Of a stretch of DNA of 12,663 nt, positions 9,454 through 12,663 are shown in pieces (position 1 is the first letter of the stretch; the number at the start of each line of letters is the position of its first letter). Under the pieces are notes generated by a model that had not been told where the DNA came from, made no database searches, and was given only the letters and a program-made list of their open reading frames with translations. Location of the stretch: positions 20,970 through 33,632 of the forward strand of contig DNSZ01000216.1 in the NCBI GenBank assembly GCA_003500165.1. Reading direction: 5' to 3'. The stretch comes from Paracoccaceae bacterium. Lineage in GTDB: Bacteria > Pseudomonadota > Alphaproteobacteria > Rhodobacterales > Rhodobacteraceae. A program made the translations under genes and the position numbers.

Positions 9454-9690
9454 TCAGAACGCCTTGAACGTCATTGTGGTGAGCGAGCGGGTTATGCCCG
9501 GAATGTCGAGCAGCCGCTCGTTGATGTAATGGCCCACATCGACCTCCTTCGGGACATAGATCTTGGCCAGAAGGTCGTATTCGCCGGAGGTCGAATAAAG
9601 CTCGGACACGAGCTCGCGCTCATAGATCGCATCGGCGACCTGATAGGTTCGGCCGGGCTGACAGCGAAGTTGGACGAACACGCAATGCAT
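9454..9690 (-). CDS. Single-domain Lrp/AsnC ligand-binding protein (RAM domain only)
   Basis: The 78-residue product corresponds to the C-terminal RAM (regulation of amino-acid metabolism) domain of Lrp/AsnC regulators, without the N-terminal helix-turn-helix. It reads MHCVFVQLRCQPGRTY, then VADAIYERELVSELYSTSGEYDLLAKIYVP with the typical turn into a second strand, and ends LLDIPGITRSLTTMTFKAF. Stand-alone RAM proteins of this size are known; they form oligomers and bind small molecules such as amino acids, and some partner full-length Lrp proteins. ATG 9690 is supported by GGGAGG 5 nt upstream. It cannot bind DNA by itself. A perfect hairpin follows the stop, and the amidohydrolase gene lies downstream on the same strand. 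The role here is unknown. Confidence 0.85.
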   Translation of the reverse strand: MHCVFVQLRCQPGRTYQVADAIYERELVSELYSTSGEYDLLAKIYVPKEVDVGHYINERLLDIPGITRSLTTMTFKAF

Positions 9691-9739
9691 GGTGCCTCCC
9701 GTTCTTGCACCGGGTCTCGATAGCGCGGCAGGCTGCCTT

Positions 9740-9768
9740 GCGCCAGCGCCACGATGCGGGGCTGGCGC
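9740..9768 (-). terminator. GC-rich hairpin downstream of the stranded ABC-F tail
   Basis: GCGCCAGC (9740-9747) and GCTGGCGC (9761-9768) form an 8-bp stem around a 13-nt loop, 56 bp past the TAG at 9824 in the - strand direction. It could be the original terminator of the ABC-F gene, left behind when the toxin-antitoxin segment came in. No T-run follows; it may also affect Lrp-like gene transcription. Confidence 0.35.
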
Positions 9769-9823
9769 GATGCGCCAGATTCATTGCGACCTGGCAGCCG
9801 GCAGTCCGGGCGCCTTGCGGTCG

Positions 9824-9946
9824 CTATCTTCCTGCCGCCTCCAGCCGTTCCTGGGCGGCGAGCCACAACGCCTCGGCCCGGTCGAGCCCGTCGAGCAGCT
9901 CGGCATGCTTGGCCTGCCATTTGCGCGCCTCCGCGGCGCGGTGCGG
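9824..9946 (-). pseudogene. Detached 3' end of an ABC-F ATPase gene
   Basis: On the - strand this 123-bp segment encodes PHRAAEARKWQAKHAELL...QERLEAAGR followed by TAG, the same C-terminal coiled-coil end as the intact ABC-F gene (PHRAAEARKW...EAAGG then TAA). The frame and the position of the stop are conserved with no gap, but nothing of the ABC-F body precedes it: upstream of 9946 the resemblance stops abruptly. There are 8 differences from the intact copy. All but one are silent; the exception is the last residue (Arg instead of Gly). It has no start codon and should not be translated. It is best read as the old, or a donor strain's, gene end separated from its gene by the toxin-antitoxin segment. 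Confidence 0.85.
9834..9946. repeat. Direct repeat, left copy (113 bp)
   Basis: This segment matches 11006-11118 in the same orientation at 110 of 113 positions, with an offset of exactly 1,172 bp and no gaps. The mismatches are at 9929, 9932 and 9935. The repeat brackets the toxin-antitoxin module. Weaker similarity continues to the stop codon at 9824. Confidence 0.95.
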
Positions 9947-10044
9947 GGGGGCGTCGACGGCAAAACGGGTGCTTGCCGCGCGGTTGCGGATATCGGACCT
10001 GTCAAACCCGACCCTACGGCCCGCTGCCGTCTACATCAGGCGGC

Positions 10045-10491
10045 TTACAGGAGGTGGTATCGCTTAGGATCCTGCCCACCGATTCTGATCGGGTCGGTTC
10101 TCGGAGCTGCGGTGACCTTCTCCGAAACCGAGTCGACGTCCATCTCTGCGCCCAAGTCAAGCCGTTTGATTGCCATCAGTCTGATGAGCATCTCAGCCGT
10201 GTCCTTGATGGGGTTTTCCTCACGCTCCCAGCGGCTAACCGTAAGAAGCGTAACCTTGAGGGTTTCGGCAAGCTTCTCTTGGGTAAGGCCCATTTCGGTA
10301 CGCAGAAAGCGCAGTTCCTTGCCGGTCATCTTGGACGGCAACTGCACGATCCCTTCCGCGATCACTTTGTGCAGAAGGCCGATGGCCGGGATCGTTACTG
10401 TATCCTCCCCGGAATGGTCCTGAACAACACTCATCCCCTCGATGAATACGTTGTCCAGACCGCATTCGGTGTAGTGATAGGCATCATTCAT
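10045..10491 (-). CDS. Antitoxin, YgiT/MqsA-like with XRE-type helix-turn-helix
   Basis: The 148-residue protein is a probable type II antitoxin and autorepressor. It starts YHYTECGLDNVFIEG (about 5-19), a signature seen in YgiT-type antitoxins, followed by a TIPAIGLLHKVIAEGIV segment. A helix-turn-helix of the XRE/Cro type covers about 55-95 (TGKELRFLRTEMGLTQEKLA...TVSRWEREENPI). The C-terminal 35 residues are polar and probably flexible. Unlike MqsA, whose N-terminal domain binds zinc through four cysteines, this protein has a single cysteine (C10), so that domain cannot bind zinc in the same way. ATG 10491 is preceded by GGAAG. It is the second gene of the pair, 15 bp after the toxin stop, a toxin-first order like higBA and mqsRA. 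Its likely operator is the palindrome at 10866-10888. Confidence 0.8.
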   Translation of the reverse strand: MNDAYHYTECGLDNVFIEGMSVVQDHSGEDTVTIPAIGLLHKVIAEGIVQLPSKMTGKELRFLRTEMGLTQEKLAETLKVTLLTVSRWEREENPIKDTAEMLIRLMAIKRLDLGAEMDVDSVSEKVTAAPRTDPIRIGGQDPKRYHLL

Positions 10492-10506
10492 GGTTCTTCC
10501 AACGCT

Positions 10507-10833
10507 CTAGTCTCGCCACATCACAGTGACGACCTTGATCTCAGATGCTCGCCGATCCGGTATGACAACCATCCTCAGAAATCGTGCACCCGAGTTCGGG
10601 GACTGCCCCTCAACCTTGTACTTGAACAGGCCGCTGACGGTGGACGGCTCTGGATCGGCGTAAACATAGCCCTGTCGAAGCACGAACAGCACATCTGATA
10701 TGATCAGGCTCCGCTCGTTCAGCCTTTCTCGCGCATGCTCAGTACAAGCGAAACCGCAGGTCGGATCCCGAGCTATCCTGCGTATCTCGGTGGTGGCAAC
10801 TGCGGGTCTCCATGGTTGGCTTTGCTGCGACAC
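10507..10833 (-). CDS. DUF4258-like toxin of a type II toxin-antitoxin pair
   Basis: The 108-residue protein resembles the DUF4258 family, small basic proteins of predicted RelE/MqsR-like fold that commonly pair with YgiT-type helix-turn-helix proteins. The family core is visible: CTEHARERLNERSLIISDVLFVLRQG (about 30-55), then SGLFKYKVEG (66-75), GARFLRMVVIPD (82-93) and a final IKVVTVMW strand. H33 and the following Arg-rich helix are the best candidates for a nucleic-acid-cleaving or binding site, but catalysis is not shown. The start is GTG 10833; it is the only good in-frame start and lacks a strong ribosome-binding site at ideal distance (GGAG is about 19 nt upstream), so the N terminus is uncertain. 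It precedes the antitoxin by 15 bp in one operon. Base composition is more AT-rich than the flanking genes. Confidence 0.75.
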   Translation of the reverse strand: MSQQSQPWRPAVATTEIRRIARDPTCGFACTEHARERLNERSLIISDVLFVLRQGYVYADPEPSTVSGLFKYKVEGQSPNSGARFLRMVVIPDRRASEIKVVTVMWRD

Positions 10834-10995
10834 GTCGCATCCGGGTGATTCTCTCCATTCCCCTACAACTTATCATTTTGATAGGTTGGTGCAAGTCTCC
10901 TAACACCTCCTTGACTGAAAGAACGCAGCCGTTGCTTGTGAACGATAGACGCATGACCCCCAACATGTCTGCAAGATGCCCCGCCGGTTCCGCAC
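10834..10995 (-). promoter_or_regulatory. AT-rich leader region of the toxin-antitoxin operon
   Basis: These 162 bp separate the ABC-F stop from the toxin start and include the most AT-rich sequence in the window (10861-10920, about 43% GC by hand count). The promoter of the toxin-antitoxin pair should lie here on the - strand. The hexamers TTGCAC (10894-10889) and TATCAA (10883-10878) are visible, but I find no convincingly spaced pair, so no promoter is pinpointed. Confidence 0.4.
10866..10888. promoter_or_regulatory. 23-bp palindrome, candidate operator of the toxin-antitoxin operon
   Basis: Ten-base arms CAACTTATCA (10866-10875) and TGATAGGTTG (10879-10888) surround TTT and pair at 9 of 10 positions. 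The centre lies about 44 bp before the toxin start, in the AT-rich leader. Palindromes in this position are the usual binding sites of helix-turn-helix antitoxins that repress their own operon. The right half contains AACCT on the - strand, a half-site element also found in MqsA operators. The role is inferred from position and symmetry. Confidence 0.65.
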
Positions 10996-12663
10996 TTACC
11001 CCCCCGCCGCCTCCAGCCGTTCCTGGGCGGCGAGCCACAACGCCTCGGCCCGGTCGAGCCCGTCGAGCAGCTCGGCATGCTTGGCCTGCCATTTGCGCGC
11101 TTCTGCAGCGCGGTGCGGCGCATAGAGGTCGGGATCGGCAAGGATGTCGTCGAGTTTCGCCCGCATCGCCTCGAGCTTTTCGATCCGCGCCTCGCAGCGC
11201 TTCACCTCGGCCGCCAGTTCCGCGCGGGCGGCAGGGGGCGGCTTGGCCGGGGCCTTCCGCGCTGCGGGTTTCGCGGGCTCCGGTGTCGGCGCGGGCTGGC
11301 CCGCCAGTTCGCGCCGGTACTCCTCCAGCGTGCCGTCCCAGACCCGCACCGTACCCGCGCCGACACGCCACAGCCGGTCGGCGGTCAGGCTGAGCAGGTG
11401 AAAGTCGTGGCTGACCAGGATCACCGCGCCGGGATATTCCGCCAGCGCCTCGACCAGCGCGGCCCGGCTGTCGATATCGAGATGGTTCGTGGGCTCGTCG
11501 AGGATCAGCAGGTTCGGCGCGTCGATGGTGGCGAGCATGAGCGACAGCCGCGCCTTCTGCCCGCCCGACAGGTTCGCCACCGGCACCTCGGCCGCCTCTG
11601 CCCCAAGGCCAAAGCCGGCAAGCTGCGCGCGCAGTCGTGCCGGCGCCTCGGCCGGTCGCAGCCGGCGGATATGATCGAGCGGGGTCTCGTCCGGATGCAG
11701 TTCCTCGATCTGATGCTGGGCGAAATAGCCCACGCGCAGCTTTGCCGCCCGCGTGCCCGCCCCGGCCATGCGCGGCAGTTTGCCCGCGATCAGCTTGGCC
11801 AGTGTCGACTTGCCCTCGCCATTGCGGCCCAACAGGGCGATCCGGTCGTCGGGGTCGATGCGCAGGCTGAGCCGCTGCAGGACCGGTCGCTGGTCATAGC
11901 CTGCCGCGGCGCCGTCCAGCGTCACGATGGGGGGCGACAGCGCCTCGGGTTCGGGAAAGCCGAAGCGGACATGCTGTTGGGGCCCGTCGGTCGCGACCGG
12001 TTCCATCCGCGCGATCATCTTCAGCCTGGCCTGGGCCTGTTTCGCCTTCGACGCCTTGTACCGGAACCGGTCGACGAAGCTTTGCAGATGCGCGCGCCGG
12101 GCGGCCTGTTTCTTGGTGAAGGCGGCACGCTGCGCGGCGGCGGCGCGTCGCGCGCTGTCGAAGGCGTCGTAATTGCCCGGCCAGAGCGTCAGCTTGCGGT
12201 CGTGGAGATGCAGGATCGCCCCGGCCGCGCGGTTCAGAAGCCCCCGATCGTGGCTGATCGTCAGCACCGTATGGGGATAACGGGCCAGATACCCCTCGAG
12301 CCAGAGCGCGCCTTCGAGGTCGAGATAGTTGGTCGGCTCGTCCAGCAGCAACAGGTCGGGCGCCGCGAACAGCACCGCCGCCAGCGCCACCCGCATCCGC
12401 CACCCGCCCGAGAATTCGGCGCAGGGGCGGGCCTGGGCGGCGGCGTCGAAACCCAAGCCCTGCAGGATGGTCGCCGCGCGCGCCTCGGCCGACCAGGCGT
12501 CGATATCCGCCAGCCGCGTCTGGATCTCGGCGATGCGGGCGGGGTCGCTGGCGGTTTCCGCCTCGGCCAGCAGCGCGGCGCGTTCGGTATCGGCGGCCAG
12601 GACCGTGTCGAGCAGGCTGGTGGGGCCGGCCGGCGCCTCTTGCGCCACGCCGCCGATGCGCGC
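10996..12663 (-). CDS. ABC-F family ATPase, YheS/Uup-like, 5' end outside window
   Basis: ABC-F proteins are cytosolic tandem ATPases that act on the ribosome rather than in transport. The reading is open to the window edge; 555 residues are present and the ARIGGVAQE opening shows that the first Walker A lies just outside. In order come the first signature FSGGWRMR, Walker B LLLLDEPTNYLD, the basic interdomain linker (SKAKQAQARLKMIARM), the second Walker A GRNGEGKST (about 11810-11830), the second signature LSGGQKARLS, Walker B LLILDEPTNHLD and H-loop SHDFHLL. A Pro/Ala-rich stretch leads into a C-terminal coiled coil (ELAAEVKRCEARIEKLEAM...) ending EAAGG. The FSGGW first signature is like that of YheS. 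The apparent start at 12648 is an internal Val, not the real start. The last 113 bp are duplicated at 9834-9946. Downstream on the same strand is the toxin-antitoxin operon. Confidence 0.93.
   Translation of the reverse strand, partial: ARIGGVAQEAPAGPTSLLDTVLAADTERAALLAEAETASDPARIAEIQTRLADIDAWSAEARAATILQGLGFDAAAQARPCAEFSGGWRMRVALAAVLFAAPDLLLLDEPTNYLDLEGALWLEGYLARYPHTVLTISHDRGLLNRAAGAILHLHDRKLTLWPGNYDAFDSARRAAAAQRAAFTKKQAARRAHLQSFVDRFRYKASKAKQAQARLKMIARMEPVATDGPQQHVRFGFPEPEALSPPIVTLDGAAAGYDQRPVLQRLSLRIDPDDRIALLGRNGEGKSTLAKLIAGKLPRMAGAGTRAAKLRVGYFAQHQIEELHPDETPLDHIRRLRPAEAPARLRAQLAGFGLGAEAAEVPVANLSGGQKARLSLMLATIDAPNLLILDEPTNHLDIDSRAALVEALAEYPGAVILVSHDFHLLSLTADRLWRVGAGTVRVWDGTLEEYRRELAGQPAPTPEPAKPAARKAPAKPPPAARAELAAEVKRCEARIEKLEAMRAKLDDILADPDLYAPHRAAEARKWQAKHAELLDGLDRAEALWLAAQERLEAAGG
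11006..11118. repeat. Direct repeat, right copy (113 bp), inside the ABC-F gene
   Basis: This is the 3' end of the intact ABC-F reading frame, matching 9834-9946 at 110 of 113 positions. The three differences (11101, 11104, 11107) all fall at third codon positions and leave Glu, Ala and Ala unchanged. Confidence 0.95.

Larger units (their letters stand above)
9691..10044. other. 354-bp stretch without an intact gene
   Basis: Reading from the Lrp-like start to the antitoxin stop, this stretch holds the Lrp-like ribosome-binding site, a GC-rich hairpin (9740-9768), the stranded ABC-F tail (9824-9946) and 98 bp (9947-10044) of unassigned sequence. In the ABC-F frame of the - strand, the unassigned part stays open from 10030 down to the stop at 9824 but has no start codon and no recognisable homology beyond the tail. 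Confidence 0.6.

Noticed and set aside
9834..11118. Insertion sequence or transposon as the cause of the direct repeat
   Set aside because: No transposase, no terminal inverted repeats, and a 113-bp gene-derived repeat is far too long for a target-site duplication.
10739..11393. Open frames on both strands across the ABC-F 3' end and toxin leader
   Set aside because: They are out-of-phase readings of the ABC-F tail running into the leader; the real frames are those with conserved motifs.

Overview
The window (12,663 bp, high GC) looks like an alphaproteobacterial chromosome, most likely Rhodobacterales-like. The basis is the style of RpoB and RpoC, a 78-residue Lrp/AsnC ligand-domain protein of a kind familiar in that group, and the strong G/C third-position bias. 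This is an inference from recognition, not from a database search.

Layout. Positions 1-1803 hold the 3' part of rpoB and 2859-7097 a complete rpoC, both on the + strand. Between them, where rpoB and rpoC are normally separated only by a short spacer, sits an additional gene (1800-2705). It encodes a protein resembling GT-A-type glycosyltransferases and is joined to rpoB by a GTGA start/stop overlap, so the RNA polymerase operon here carries a passenger gene. A perfect 11-bp hairpin follows rpoC, then a YtoQ-family gene (7207-7656, +).

The next part is on the - strand: an imidazolonepropionase-like metal-dependent amidohydrolase (7920-9329) and a single-domain Lrp/AsnC-type protein (9454-9690). 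The convergent gap between ytoQ and the amidohydrolase (7657-7919) is packed with three hairpins. One has 26-nt arms. Another (CAACGGTCA-N7-TGACCGTTG) recurs with the same arms and spacer length on the other side of the amidohydrolase gene, directly after the Lrp-like gene.

The last third is a small genomic insertion. A toxin-antitoxin module (DUF4258-like toxin 10507-10833; YgiT/MqsA-like helix-turn-helix antitoxin 10045-10491, both -) lies behind a 23-bp palindrome that is a good operator candidate. It is flanked by direct repeats of the 3' end of an ABC-F ATPase gene: the intact end at 11006-11118 belongs to the ABC-F gene (10996-12663, -, running off the window), and a detached copy lies at 9824-9946. 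The module therefore appears to have inserted at, or been exchanged into, the 3' end of the ABC-F gene, leaving that gene functional and a 123-bp tail stranded 1,172 bp away. Its base composition is visibly more A/T-rich than the flanking genes.

No tRNA, rRNA, CRISPR array or transposase was seen.
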